Notes: generated from the letters alone by a model not told the origin. DNA of 40,314 nucleotides from G020353115 sp964389685 (GCA_964389685.1 CAYMFM010000031.1:1-40314), one strand, 5' to 3'; positions 1 through 9,130 are shown, counted from the stretch's first letter. Numbers and translations: made by a program.

Positions 1-407
1 GAAAGATAAAACGTAACCCGCATATTCCGAACAACATTCAACATCCGCCGTAGGCATGGCTATGCCACCTTATGGGAAAATGCCAGGGTAATTTATTGAA
101 TTATAGCTATATATCTGTTACCCCGGCATTCATGCCGGGGATTAGGTGCTCCATGCAAATTACAATCATCAATCATCACTCATCATTTATCGCCCCTCTT
201 CCTACTGTGGACTGCAGACTGCGGACTATTCCTTTCCGTCACTCCGTCCTCTCATCCCCCCAACCCCCGTTTCCTCAAAATAAATCACACTTTGGCTTGT
301 TATTTGCCATCTATGATTATCTTTACGCAATTTTTATCATCTCATTACACCATTTGGTCAATATTGAGTGGTTGGAAGAAGGAATTAATTAGTAAAAGCT
401 GGGAAAT
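1..407. other. Gene-free repeat-bearing stretch
   Basis: I see no convincing gene here. An open frame from 72 to 392 exists, but it runs through inverted repeats and has no protein-like character. The left part (about 48-140) holds a dispersed hairpin element that recurs in opposite orientation near 28547-28595, and a short perfect hairpin at 121-140. The remainder is AT-rich and leads to the exporter gene at 408. Confidence 0.6.
80..140 (-). repeat. Family I repeat: ATGCC-hairpin element, copy 1
   Basis: This copy starts ATGCCAGGGTAA, runs through an AT-rich spacer, and ends in a perfect hairpin with arms CCCCGGCAT and ATGCCGGGG at 121-140. The stretch 80-129 matches the reverse complement of 28547-28595 at about 46 of 50 positions, so the same element is present in both orientations in the window. 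The bases just before it (about 55-80, GGCTATGCCACCTTATGGGA) also recur in reverse complement near 28600-28625. Confidence 0.75.
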
Positions 408-1034
408 ATGGATTTAAGTTTATTGATGAAGGGGATATTGATCGGTTGTATCGTTTCTATCCCGCTAGGACCAATGGGGCTTTTAGCTGTTCAACGTACA
501 TTAAATAAAGGCAGGGCATCAGGATTCTTCTCGGGTATGGGAATTGCTACTGCCGACACAATATTTGCTCTGGTTGCAGCAATTGGATTAACCTTTATCA
601 TTAATTTTTTAAATGAACAAAAACTCTATTTCCAGATTTTAGGTGGGATGGTCGTACTGCTTGTCGGCGTAAAAATTTTTGCTGCAAATCCAATCAAACA
701 ACTGAGAGCTTTCCGGCTCAAACGAGTCAACCGGCTTGAAGATTTTCTTTCCATTCTCCTGCTGGCGCTGTCCAATCCACTGACTGTCCTGATGTTTGTG
801 GCTGTATTTGCTGGATTGAAGCTGGGAGGTGATTTGACCAGCTTTGGAGGGGCATTCTTCGTTGTCTCTGGAATATTTATGGGCGCAACATTCTCCTGGT
901 TCTTTGTTAGTTCAATCCTTACTCACTATAGAAAAAAATTCCGGCTAAGGTCCATTGTCTGGTTCAATAAACTGGCTGGTGGAGCGATCTTCATCGTTGG
1001 ACTTGCTACCATTTTTAGCCTTTTCCTCACATAG
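408..1034 (+). CDS. LysE/RhtB family translocator
   Basis: A 208-residue, strongly hydrophobic protein with about six predicted membrane segments, the usual size and layout of the LysE/RhtB amino-acid exporter family. The first segment carries the family-typical PLGPMG stretch at about residues 20-25, followed by a cytoplasmic RTLNKGRASGF loop and a second segment beginning GMGIATAD. The family exports amino acids or related small molecules across the inner membrane using ion gradients; the substrate cannot be told from the sequence. It stands alone, 145 bp upstream of the dipeptidase gene on the same strand. A link between peptide breakdown and amino-acid export is possible but only inferred from adjacency. 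The start at 408 fits the hydrophobic N-terminus with no cleavable signal needed. Confidence 0.85.
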   Translation: MDLSLLMKGILIGCIVSIPLGPMGLLAVQRTLNKGRASGFFSGMGIATADTIFALVAAIGLTFIINFLNEQKLYFQILGGMVVLLVGVKIFAANPIKQLRAFRLKRVNRLEDFLSILLLALSNPLTVLMFVAVFAGLKLGGDLTSFGGAFFVVSGIFMGATFSWFFVSSILTHYRKKFRLRSIVWFNKLAGGAIFIVGLATIFSLFLT

Positions 1035-1178
1035 TATTAATAGAATAGCAGGTACTGCTTTTGATTCTTTTTTCAATTCCTGTTTTATAATAGGGAAAAA
1101 ATACTTCCATTCCCTGTATTAATCATTAATTTTATAGCTCCGTCATTCATCAGATATACCATTAAAAACTACTGCAAG

Positions 1179-2420
1179 ATGAAACATTCGAATAGTTACC
1201 TCCGTTTCAGTGCCCTTTTTATACTGGGTTGTGTCATTGGATCCTGCCAGGTCAGTGAAGAACAACTCGATAAAAAAGCACAGAAGATTCATGATAAGGT
1301 ATTTACAATCGACACCCACTGTGATACACCCATGAGACTGTTGAGGTCGGATTATAATCCGGGAGTGAGAAATGACCCCCGCCAGGGAGGAGGGAAAGTC
1401 GATTTTGTCAGGATGAAAGAAGGGGGATTGGATGCGATCTTCTTTGCTGTTTTTATTGGCCAGGGTGAGAGAACACCCGAAGGGAATGAACGGGCAAAAA
1501 ATATGGCGCTGTCGGTGTTCGAAGAGATAGAAAAAACACTGAACGAACATTCCGATCTGGCTGAAATGGCATTGAATCCCGGCGATGGATATGAAATTGA
1601 AAAAAGGGGAAAAAGAGCAATCTATCTTGGAATAGAAAATGGCTATCCCGTAGGCAACGACCTCAGCCTGATTAAAAAATATTATGATCTCGGAGCACGC
1701 TACATCACCCTCTGTCATACGAGTAACAATGATATTTGTGATTCCTCAACAGACCGTCAGGGGTCTGAACATGGAGGATTGAGCGATTTTGGCAAAACGG
1801 TGGTACAGGAGATGAACCGGTTGGGAATGATCATCGATGTGAGCCATATATCCGATGACTCATTTTACGATGTGATCGAATTATCCACTGCACCCGTCAT
1901 CGCTTCTCATTCCTGTGCCCGGGCAATCTGTGATAATCCCAGGAACCTGGATGATGAGATGCTGAAAAAACTGGCAGCGAATGGCGGCGTGATCCAGATG
2001 TGTATTCTGAGTTCCTATGTGAAAGACCCTGAACCCTACCCGGAACGGGATTCTGCCTTTGCTGCCATGAGGGATAAGTATAGAAATTTTAACGAACTGT
2101 CAGAGGAGGAGATGGATAAAGCCAGGTCGGAATGGTATGCCCTGGATAGAGAATACCCCCAGAAACTGGCAACGGTATCGGATGTGGTTGACCACATTGA
2201 TCACATTGTTGAAGTTGCCGGAATAGACCATGTGGGAATTGGTACTGATTTCGATGGGGGAGGGGGAGTTGAGGATTGCTTCGATGTGAGCGAGATGGGC
2301 AATATTACACGTGAACTGGTTAGAAGGGGATACCGCCAGAAAGAGATTGAAAAAATTTGGGGCGGGAATTTCATGCGCGTTTTCAGGCAGGTGCAGGCGA
2401 TCGGTGAAGAGAGTTCCTGA
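1179..2420 (+). CDS. Membrane dipeptidase, M19 (renal dipeptidase) family, lipoprotein
   Basis: A 413-residue member of the M19 metallo-dipeptidase family, which hydrolyses dipeptides with a binuclear zinc centre. The N-terminus is a lipoprotein signal ending in a lipobox (VIGSC, Cys23), so the mature enzyme should be lipid-anchored in the envelope. Metal-site motifs are visible: HCDTP near residue 48 (His-x-Asp), the bridging Glu in GIENGYP, and the later histidines in DVSHISDDSF and ASHSCAR. The C-terminal region keeps the HVGIGTDFDGGGG stretch typical of the family. Length is normal for bacterial members. It converges on the phosphofructokinase gene with only 10 bp between the stop codons. 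The actual dipeptide preference is unknown. Confidence 0.92.
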   Translation: MKHSNSYLRFSALFILGCVIGSCQVSEEQLDKKAQKIHDKVFTIDTHCDTPMRLLRSDYNPGVRNDPRQGGGKVDFVRMKEGGLDAIFFAVFIGQGERTPEGNERAKNMALSVFEEIEKTLNEHSDLAEMALNPGDGYEIEKRGKRAIYLGIENGYPVGNDLSLIKKYYDLGARYITLCHTSNNDICDSSTDRQGSEHGGLSDFGKTVVQEMNRLGMIIDVSHISDDSFYDVIELSTAPVIASHSCARAICDNPRNLDDEMLKKLAANGGVIQMCILSSYVKDPEPYPERDSAFAAMRDKYRNFNELSEEEMDKARSEWYALDREYPQKLATVSDVVDHIDHIVEVAGIDHVGIGTDFDGGGGVEDCFDVSEMGNITRELVRRGYRQKEIEKIWGGNFMRVFRQVQAIGEESS

Positions 2421-2430
2421 AACCAGGAAA

Positions 2431-3525
2431 TCAATCCCCAAAACTGATGCCAATCCCCCGGGCTGTCTTGACCAGGGCTGAATCCGTTTGAACCAGCTTT
2501 GCCTGGCCAATTACTTCTGTCAGGGGTACGGAGACAATATCCGGATGCCTGTAGGCAACCATCTCTCCGAATTTCTTTTCCATGACCATCTCAAATGCCT
2601 TTACACCAAATTCAGTTGCCAGGATCCGGTCATAGGCGATGGGTATACCCCCTCTCTGCAGGTGACCGAGGACCGTTTCACGCATGTCCGCTTCGAATCC
2701 AAGGCTCTTGATCTCATGTTTCAGCCGCACGGCCGCACCGCCCAGCTTGAAATTTTCATACCCTACCTCCTGACTCTTCTCACCGGTGAGATCACCACCA
2801 ATGGGCTTCGACCCTTCGGCAATGACAATATTGGCAAATCCCTTCCCTCTGGAAAAACGGGATTCGAGCCGTTCAACAACCTTTTTTACATCATAGGGTA
2901 TTTCAGGAATAAGGCATACCTCAGCACCCCCTGCAATGGCAGCACTGAGAGCTATCCATCCGGCATTCCTTCCCATGACCTCCAGGATCAGTACACGGTT
3001 ATGACTTGCCGCTGTGGTGACCAGCTTGTCCACCGCTTCGGTGGCAATCTGAACGGCCGTCTGGTAGCCAAATGTAAAGTCGGTCGCACGGAGATCGTTA
3101 TCAATGGTTTTTGGTACTCCGATGATGTTAAGCCCTTTTTCAAATAGCTTTTGAGATATTTTCTGAGACCCGTCGCCACCAATGTTGATCACTGCATCCA
3201 CACCAATGTACTTCAATTTTCTGATCATCTCATCCGACCGGTCGACATAGTCCCATGTTCCATCGTTGTTCTTTACCGGCCAGGCAAACGGACCCCCTTT
3301 GTTCGTGGTACCAATAATTGTTCCTCCCCTGACGTGAATTCCCGATACCATTTTTTTGTCGAGAACCACCACTTCGGTTGGTTCTTTCAGCACACCATTA
3401 AAAGATTGAATACTGCCAATCACTTCCCAGTCTTTTTCCTGGGAAGCCCGCTTGACAATTGCGCGGATCACCGCGTTAAGACCGGGACAATCGCCCCCAC
3501 CGGTTGCTACTAATATCCTGTTCAT
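2431..3525 (-). CDS. pfkA: 6-phosphofructokinase (group III type)
   Basis: A 364-residue phosphofructokinase that phosphorylates fructose 6-phosphate in glycolysis. The N-terminus MNRILVATGGGDCPGLNAVI is the phosphate-donor loop. GGDGS follows at about residues 117-121, then PKTIDNDL, the active-site loop with the catalytic Asp, then MGRNAGWIAL and the C-terminal substrate segment GHLQRGG. The second position of the GGDGS motif's donor-selecting pair is Gly, which in this family goes with ATP use, while PPi-dependent enzymes have Asp (GGDD). The Lys in PKTIDND is shared with PPi-type and group III enzymes. ATP use is therefore the better guess, but not certain. It is the last gene of a minus-strand run; its start lies 1 bp downstream of the VOC gene's stop codon, so the two are surely cotranscribed. 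Confidence 0.93.
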   Translation of the reverse strand: MNRILVATGGGDCPGLNAVIRAIVKRASQEKDWEVIGSIQSFNGVLKEPTEVVVLDKKMVSGIHVRGGTIIGTTNKGGPFAWPVKNNDGTWDYVDRSDEMIRKLKYIGVDAVINIGGDGSQKISQKLFEKGLNIIGVPKTIDNDLRATDFTFGYQTAVQIATEAVDKLVTTAASHNRVLILEVMGRNAGWIALSAAIAGGAEVCLIPEIPYDVKKVVERLESRFSRGKGFANIVIAEGSKPIGGDLTGEKSQEVGYENFKLGGAAVRLKHEIKSLGFEADMRETVLGHLQRGGIPIAYDRILATEFGVKAFEMVMEKKFGEMVAYRHPDIVSVPLTEVIGQAKLVQTDSALVKTARGIGISFGD

Positions 3526-3526
3526 A

Positions 3527-4603
3527 TCAATCTTTTACCTTTTGAAATTTTAACGATTTCAAAAGCCAGTCAGGTAATGTTTTCTCAGGATCCCTCTTTT
3601 TCAGATTAAGATACCATCCAATCTTTTTGAATATTGGAATTTTATGGGTTTCAACGAATTCAATCAGTGTCCCGTCAGGATCCTCAATGTATGAAAAATG
3701 CCCGGCTGCTTCTCCCATATCAAAACTGTTCCCTTTGAAGTTCTCGAAACTGTCAATTGTAAATGGAAATCCTTTCTGCTCACATGCTTCCTTTAATCGC
3801 TCCATTCCATGAATATCATAACAGAGATGAATAAACCCCAGGTCACCCCAGAACCGGTCCCTGAATATCTTTTCCGGTTTCCGGTCGATACTGCTGATCA
3901 ACTCCACCTGGCTGTCCCCGAAAAGCTTGCTGAAGCCACCCATCCTGCTCTTACTGTGCTTAAGCAGTACACGCCTGATTTTAGACCCCCCCCCGGAGAT
4001 ACCTGATAAATCATTAAACACGGCTGTCTCATCATAAATGATTTCATCATACCCTAAGATCTCTGAGTAGACGATACGGGCTTTTTCAATATCCGTGACT
4101 CCGATTATGGCTCCGCTGGATGCTCCGGTTGGTTTATTCTCCTTCCTGAACCAATCAAACCCTTTTTCAAATTGAAATAAATTCCCGTAGGGATCTTTAA
4201 CAAAAAAATGATCCCTTCCACCTGGATCCGTTCTGATACCATCGACAAGATTCAGGTTATTGGATTGGAATAGATGGTATGTTTTGCTTACATCCTTACA
4301 TTTCATCTTTACTGCAAAGATCCCAAGATCCCCCAGCTGGATATCAAACACCGGTGGCTGCGGATCTCTCTCCGTGTATTGCCAGATCTCAAATCCTCCA
4401 CCTCCCTGTAAATTAAGGGTTAATGCGGCATGCCGGTTCACCGGTTTTCCACCGGTGTATTGCAGCATCAAATCCGCCACCGCATTTTCTTCGAAGATCC
4501 TGACATCCATCCCAAAGTTCTTTCGGTACCATCTCCATGCTTCGTGCATGTTGTTTACACCAATGCCAATTTGCTGTATACCACTGATAATAACTCCTTG
4601 CAT
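3527..4603 (-). CDS. Two-domain VOC (glyoxalase/dioxygenase fold) protein
   Basis: A 358-residue protein built from two vicinal-oxygen-chelate domains. The first spans about residues 5-150 (GIQQIGIGVNNMHEAWRWY to PYGNLFQFEKG) and the second about 165-320 (GAIIGVTDIEKARIVYSE to EDPDGTLIEFVETH). Both end in the family's D-P-x-G-x-x-x-x-x-F/E strand that supplies a metal ligand; the first domain keeps the GGGGFEIW strand. The last 35 residues are a basic tail. The family includes glyoxalases, extradiol dioxygenases, epimerases and isomerases, so the reaction cannot be assigned. It lies between an SDR oxidoreductase and phosphofructokinase in a tight minus-strand run, which hints at small-molecule or lipid metabolism. 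Confidence 0.85.
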   Translation of the reverse strand: MQGVIISGIQQIGIGVNNMHEAWRWYRKNFGMDVRIFEENAVADLMLQYTGGKPVNRHAALTLNLQGGGGFEIWQYTERDPQPPVFDIQLGDLGIFAVKMKCKDVSKTYHLFQSNNLNLVDGIRTDPGGRDHFFVKDPYGNLFQFEKGFDWFRKENKPTGASSGAIIGVTDIEKARIVYSEILGYDEIIYDETAVFNDLSGISGGGSKIRRVLLKHSKSRMGGFSKLFGDSQVELISSIDRKPEKIFRDRFWGDLGFIHLCYDIHGMERLKEACEQKGFPFTIDSFENFKGNSFDMGEAAGHFSYIEDPDGTLIEFVETHKIPIFKKIGWYLNLKKRDPEKTLPDWLLKSLKFQKVKD

Positions 4604-4646
4604 AATGGAAATTTTTATGCGAAGTTACTAATATTTGATGAAAATT

Positions 4647-5453
4647 TCAGGTGGGATCTATTTTTGAAGCAATTTTATAGAAAATGGAAGGAAGGAACTT
4701 TTTCAGGTATACCATGATCCGCTCTTTCCCCCCAATTAACGCTTCCTTCCTGTTTTTGCGAATGGCTCGCAGGATTTGCCTGGCTGCTTTTTCTGCGGTG
4801 ATGCCTGTTGCCTGACCCGCATCCATTTTCCCGTGCTGGGTTCCGTCTTTGGTTAACGCATGAACGGAAATATTGGTCTGAACCCTTCCGGGAACCAGAA
4901 GGGTTACCCGAATGTTCTCTTTCATCGTCTCTATCCGAAGCGTTTCAAAAAAACCATGCAGAGCATGTTTGGAAGAGGAATAAGCAGAACGTAGGGGAAA
5001 ACCAAACTTGCCTGCAATACTGGTGGTGGCAAGAATGTGTCCTCCACCCTGGGCGATCATGTATGGTAGTACAGCTTTAGTGAATGCAATGGTGCCGAAA
5101 TAATTGATCTCCATGATCTTCCGGTAAACCTCCATCGGGGTCTCCTTTACCAGCGATCGTTGACTGATACCCGAAATGTTAATCAAAATATCGATTCGTC
5201 CAAATTGCTTGATCTGGTCACTGACAAGCGTGTCAATGGCATCCATCTCGGTGAGATCGAATAGTACGATATGACATCTCGATCTGCTGTTCTGATCACA
5301 ATTGTTCTGAACCCTCACCAACCCATTATAATCTTCCGAAGAGGCTATAACGGTAGCCCCTTGCCTCAGCAATTCATAGGTCAGGGCTTCCCCGATGCCC
5401 GAAGATCCACCCGTTAGCCAGACTACCTTATTTTTGAAATTCATGTTTCCCAA
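4647..5453 (-). CDS. Short-chain dehydrogenase/reductase (SDR)
   Basis: A 268-residue classical SDR with a Rossmann fold. The nucleotide-binding motif TGGSSGIGEA is at about residues 15-24, an acidic segment DLTEMD at about 68-73 matches the adenine pocket, NISGIS replaces the usual NNAG, and the catalytic Ser (TTSIAGKFG) and YSSSK (Tyr-x-x-x-Lys) are present. The C-terminal end is basic and hydrophobic (VYLKKFLPSIFYKIASK), suggesting membrane association as in DHRS7-type reductases. The start could be either the first Met or Met4 (MNFKNK). It sits 9 bp downstream of the acyltransferase stop, in the same direction, so a lipid-related substrate is plausible but inferred. Confidence 0.88.
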   Translation of the reverse strand: MGNMNFKNKVVWLTGGSSGIGEALTYELLRQGATVIASSEDYNGLVRVQNNCDQNSRSRCHIVLFDLTEMDAIDTLVSDQIKQFGRIDILINISGISQRSLVKETPMEVYRKIMEINYFGTIAFTKAVLPYMIAQGGGHILATTSIAGKFGFPLRSAYSSSKHALHGFFETLRIETMKENIRVTLLVPGRVQTNISVHALTKDGTQHGKMDAGQATGITAEKAARQILRAIRKNRKEALIGGKERIMVYLKKFLPSIFYKIASKIDPT

Positions 5454-5462
5454 ACTTCTGAT

Positions 5463-6985
5463 CTACGATGAAAGATGCGGTTTAATGATACTATCCATGA
5501 CTGAAAGAACTTCATCATACAAATTTTTTAATTCTGACAACCTGCTGTTTTTCCTTACCATTATGAAATTATACCGCCAGGTGGCAATGATCTTTTTAGA
5601 ATGCAGGTAATAATGAAATGCAAACAGACCCGTAACCGGTATGCTTACAATGTATGCCAGTACAAGCCACCAGGGATGGATAAACAGGATGATCAGAATG
5701 AACAACAACAGGTAATAGATCTGAAAAAGCAGGAACGAGATAACGAATTTAAACGAGTTGTGAAACATCACATCTCTGATGGGCCTGACCAGCCATACCG
5801 GGATTTTATAGGGCAGGTAGTTGTGGATCAATCCCCAGATATAAACCGGGGAGAGTAAAATCAGCAACAGGCTCTTCAGTATCAGTAACGGAAACGGATG
5901 AACCTGCCTGTTGAATAACCAGAATCGGAGGTTGAACGATCGAATCCCCTGGCTGAGTTTCCTGACCTTTGGCTTTAACTGCTTCAGAATCCCGGGGGTT
6001 TTTTCCGATACCTCGTTGAGTATATTGACCATTTTCTGATCAGCAAAGAACTTGTCTGGCTGTTTCCGCGGTTTTTGCAATAGATGCGATGACATTTGAT
6101 AATGGTAAAGATCCCTTAACGTATCAATCAACTCATAGAAATCCGGGTTCTTAATATCGATCATTAGCTCTCTCAGCCTCGCGCTTAACTCCTCAAGCAT
6201 TTTATTCATTCCCCGTGCCGGATTCTCTTTGTACAGATCATAAAATGCTGATAGCTCAAGTGGCTCTCCAAAGTTAATAACAAGCGTACTGCGAAAGTTT
6301 ACATAATTGCCGTAATCCAAACCAATGGGTATGATTTTAATGTTTAGCCTGAAATCATTTGCTTCTTCTGCCTGAAAAGCGATACGGGCAATCCCTTTTT
6401 TTAGGGGCTTCAGGCGTCTTTTTCCCTCATGATGCCCCTCCGGTAAGATGAACAGACCATTCTTGTTTTTAATCACATCGATGGTTTTAAGAAAAATGGC
6501 ATCGTTGTTCTTTAATGCTGAAATACCATCCCGTATGCGAAAGACAGGCATTATTTTAAGGAAATATAAAATCCTTGCAATGAACGGCTTTCTGAAAATG
6601 TCCGACCGGGCAAGAAATACAGGCTGCTTTTTTAAATAATACAGGGGGCCGAGAACATCCATAAGGGCATTCTGATGAACAGTTGCATAGATCAGATGCT
6701 CATTTTTGGGTATCTTTTCCCCGTTCAAAACAACGATCTTTTTGTTGAATCCCCANNNNNNNNNNNNNNNNNNNNNNNNNNNNNNNNNNNNNNNNNNNNN
6801 NNNNNNNNNNNNNNNNNNNNNNNNNNNNNNNNNNNNNNNNNNNNNNNNNNNNNNNCATTTTTGGGTATCTTTTCCCCGTTCAAAACAACGATCTTTTTGT
6901 TGAATCCCCATTTGTGCCAGAAACCAGTTGCCAACTTTAGAAGGGTATAATTGAGGGACCATTTCTCGATATTCTCTATTCCCAT
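5463..6985 (-). CDS. Membrane-bound PlsC-type acyltransferase, interrupted by an assembly gap
   Basis: A lysophosphatidate-type (PlsC/LPLAT) acyltransferase that would add an acyl chain to a glycerol-phosphate lipid at the inner membrane. The catalytic motif appears as HQNALMD, an H-x5-D spacing often seen in Bacteroidota members, and FILPEGHHEG is the acceptor motif. The C-terminal third has three to four membrane segments. The coding sequence is broken at 6756-6855 by 100 N flanked by an exact 55-bp duplication (6701-6755 and 6856-6910). Removing one copy plus the N (155 bases) fuses the N-terminal part starting at 6985 (MGIENIEKWSLNYT) in frame with the remainder, giving 455 residues. The in-frame Met at 6962 is an artefact of the shifted frame. 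Its start lies 70 bp from the divergent DUF3078 gene. Confidence 0.85.
6701..6910. other. Scaffold gap 1: 100 N between identical 55-bp ends
   Basis: Bases 6756-6855 are N. The 55 bases before (6701-6755) and after (6856-6910) are identical, starting CATTTTTGGGTATC and ending TTGAATCCCCA. This is the pattern left when two contigs that overlap by 55 bases are scaffolded with a default 100-N spacer instead of being merged. Collapsing it restores the acyltransferase frame, which supports the artefact reading over a true duplication. Confidence 0.95.
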
Positions 6986-7055
6986 TATACGAGGATTTTA
7001 AGAATGGAAAGATAGTAAAATAAATTCACGATATTTGTTCTATATCCAGTGCAAA

Positions 7056-8048
7056 ATGAGAAAGGTTCTTACATATCTGCTTCTGATCGCTTCATTCCAG
7101 GCAGCCTATTCTCAGATCTCCCCAACCACCAGAATCTTTGCAATCAAAGACACAAGCTACCTGTTTGAACTGGATAGAAATATGACCTATCACGATACCA
7201 TGAGCCTGAAGATCTGGAACAAAGGGGGAGAGGCAACCATCTCCATCTCCCAGATATCATTCACAAACTGGTCAGCCGGGGGCGAGAATTCGGTCTCCGG
7301 GATCGGCAACCTCTACGCCTATGCAAACAGGAGAAAAGGGGAAAATACCTGGGATAATAACCTCAATATTTTCTATGGCCTGCTGAGCCAGGGCGGGGAT
7401 GTCAGAAAGACCGATGACCGGATCGATTTTATCTCCCATTTTAACCGCTTCATAAGAAATGAATGGTACTATTCCCTGATGATCCATTTTAAAACCCAGA
7501 TTTTGCCCGGTTACGATTATCCCAACGATTCAGTGATCATCTCTAATTTCATGGCCCCCGCCTATGTGCTCACCACCATGGGTGTGGAATTCAGACCAAG
7601 CAAAAAGCTGAAATTGACCATCGCTCCACTATCGGGTAAAATTACCATTGTCGCCGACCAGAACCTTGCCAATAAAGGCGCCTTCGGGGTGATTCAAGGA
7701 ACCCTCGATGAGGTGGGTGAGTTTTTTGAAACCCTGGGAAAAAACTTCAAGTATGAATTTGGTGCATTCGCCAAATTCATCTATAGCGGCAAATTAACCG
7801 ATAACCTCCGGCTTAACTCGAAGGTGGATCTCTTCACAGCATACAACAAAAGTTTTGGCAATATCGATGTCGACTGGCAAATGGAAGCAAAGATCAAACT
7901 GACCGAGGTCATATCCATAAATGTCCTTACACAACTGATTTACGATGATGATATTAAAAGTGAAATCAACAATGACGGTGAAGTGCTCGAAGGAGCAAAG
8001 GTACAGTTCAAGGAAATGATCGGCTTCGGATTAACCTTTGTATTCTAA
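7056..8048 (+). CDS. DUF3078 family secreted/outer-membrane protein
   Basis: A 330-residue protein with an N-terminal signal peptide (MRKVLTYLLLIASFQAAYS, cleavage after residue about 19-20). The body is rich in alternating aromatic/hydrophobic strands and ends VQFKEMIGFGLTFVF, an outer-membrane barrel-like terminal strand. I recognise it as DUF3078, a Bacteroidota family with the early motif SFTNWSAGGENSVSG and the late LIYDDDI motif. The function is unknown; a barrel or lipid-interacting role is inference. I chose Met at 7056, which starts the signal peptide; another in-frame Met lies at 7035. It is followed 69 bp later by an MscS channel. A shortened paralogous C-terminus lies just beyond that channel at 8984-9130. 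Confidence 0.8.
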   Translation: MRKVLTYLLLIASFQAAYSQISPTTRIFAIKDTSYLFELDRNMTYHDTMSLKIWNKGGEATISISQISFTNWSAGGENSVSGIGNLYAYANRRKGENTWDNNLNIFYGLLSQGGDVRKTDDRIDFISHFNRFIRNEWYYSLMIHFKTQILPGYDYPNDSVIISNFMAPAYVLTTMGVEFRPSKKLKLTIAPLSGKITIVADQNLANKGAFGVIQGTLDEVGEFFETLGKNFKYEFGAFAKFIYSGKLTDNLRLNSKVDLFTAYNKSFGNIDVDWQMEAKIKLTEVISINVLTQLIYDDDIKSEINNDGEVLEGAKVQFKEMIGFGLTFVF

Positions 8049-8117
8049 ATAAAAAAGTCTGATTAGTTTGCTAATTTTAAGGCATGATAATTTACTATTA
8101 ACCTCAAATTTAATACA

Positions 8118-8939
8118 ATGGGAAATGCCTCTAATATTATGGATAAAGCTATTTCGATTGCAATGGATTACGGACCAAAATTGATTGGCGCATTGTTGCT
8201 CCTGTTTATTGGTCTGTGGATGATTAAACTCTTTAACCGCTGGATGGGGAAGCTTATGGAGAAAGCTGATATTGAAAAATCATTGCGTGGCTTCCTGAAA
8301 AGCATGATCTCTGCCCTGCTGAAAACGTTGTTGATCATCAGTGTGATGGTGATGGTGGGTATCGAGATGACCTCATTCATCGCGATACTGGCTGCAGCCG
8401 GCCTGGCTGTAGGTATGGCGATGTCCGGAACACTGCAGAATTTTGCCGGGGGTGTGATGATCCTCCTGTTCCGACCGTTTAAAGCAGGTGATTATATTAG
8501 TGCTCAGGGATTTAGTGGAACGGTGAAGGAGATCCAGATTTTCAATACCATCCTTACCACACCGGACAATGTAACCATTATCCTGCCGAACGGTAGCCTG
8601 TCGGGAAGTGCCATGACCAACTACTCCAGACAACCAACCCGCAGGGTGGATTTCACCTTTGGAATAGGCTACGACGACGATATCGATAAAGCAAAGAAGA
8701 TTCTGGCAGATCTCATCGGGGAAGATCAACGGATAATGAAGGATCCGGTACCATTCATTGCCGTTTCAGAACTGGCAGACAGCTCAGTCAACCTGGTGGT
8801 CCGTGCCTGGGTTAATGCCTCCGATTACTGGGGTGTATTCTTTGATACACAGGAAAAAGTGAAAAAACAATTTGATGCCCAGGGCGTATCAATCCCCTTC
8901 CCGCAAACCGATGTTCACCTGCATCAAACAGGAAAATAA
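8118..8939 (+). CDS. mscS: Small-conductance mechanosensitive channel, MscS family
   Basis: A 273-residue protein of the size of E. coli MscS, an inner-membrane channel that opens under membrane tension during hypo-osmotic shock. It has an N-terminal membrane helix (about residues 19-38), a second (about 60-80), and the Gly/Ala-rich pore helix with AAAGLAVGMAMSGTLQNFAGG at about 92-112. The cytosolic beta domain follows with the RPFKAGDYI and ILPNGSLSGSAMTNYSRQ signatures of the family. The C-terminal alpha/beta cage domain ends IPFPQTDVHLH. It lies downstream of the DUF3078 gene on the same strand and may share its transcript. Confidence 0.94.
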   Translation: MGNASNIMDKAISIAMDYGPKLIGALLLLFIGLWMIKLFNRWMGKLMEKADIEKSLRGFLKSMISALLKTLLIISVMVMVGIEMTSFIAILAAAGLAVGMAMSGTLQNFAGGVMILLFRPFKAGDYISAQGFSGTVKEIQIFNTILTTPDNVTIILPNGSLSGSAMTNYSRQPTRRVDFTFGIGYDDDIDKAKKILADLIGEDQRIMKDPVPFIAVSELADSSVNLVVRAWVNASDYWGVFFDTQEKVKKQFDAQGVSIPFPQTDVHLHQTGK

Positions 8940-8983
8940 ACAATGAACCATAAAATCATAAAAACGGCTCACTGATTATTGGA

Positions 8984-9130
8984 ATGAAGATCAATAAATG
9001 GCTGACTGCCAATTTCAATACGCACCTGATCTATGATGATGATATCCTGATCGACGATGGAGAGGGGGACCTGGCTCCTCGAGTACAGTTCAAAGAGGTC
9101 TTTGGAGTGGGTTTATCGTTTAAGTTCTAA
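8984..9130 (+). pseudogene. C-terminal DUF3078 remnant (48 codons)
   Basis: A short frame that encodes 48 residues and ends in VGLSFKF. It aligns with the last ~50 residues of the DUF3078 protein at 7056-8048: both carry LIYDDDI, a run of acidic residues, then VQFKE and a terminal strand of the form GxGLxFxF. A stop codon lies in frame at 8951, so nothing of the rest of the family is left upstream. The simplest reading is that a second DUF3078 gene was lost, leaving its 3' end, with the MscS gene now between the two. It could be a translated micro-protein, but without a signal peptide it could not act as the full family member does. Confidence 0.7.

Noticed and set aside
72..392. 106-codon open frame on the plus strand
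   Set aside because: It runs through an inverted repeat and AT-rich non-coding DNA; the translation has no recognisable domain, and the repeat recurs in non-coding context near 28.5 kb.
6756..6855. True tandem duplication or mobile insertion at the N runs
   Set aside because: Both runs are exactly 100 N with exactly 55-bp identical flanks, and removal repairs both frames, which fits a scaffolding artefact.
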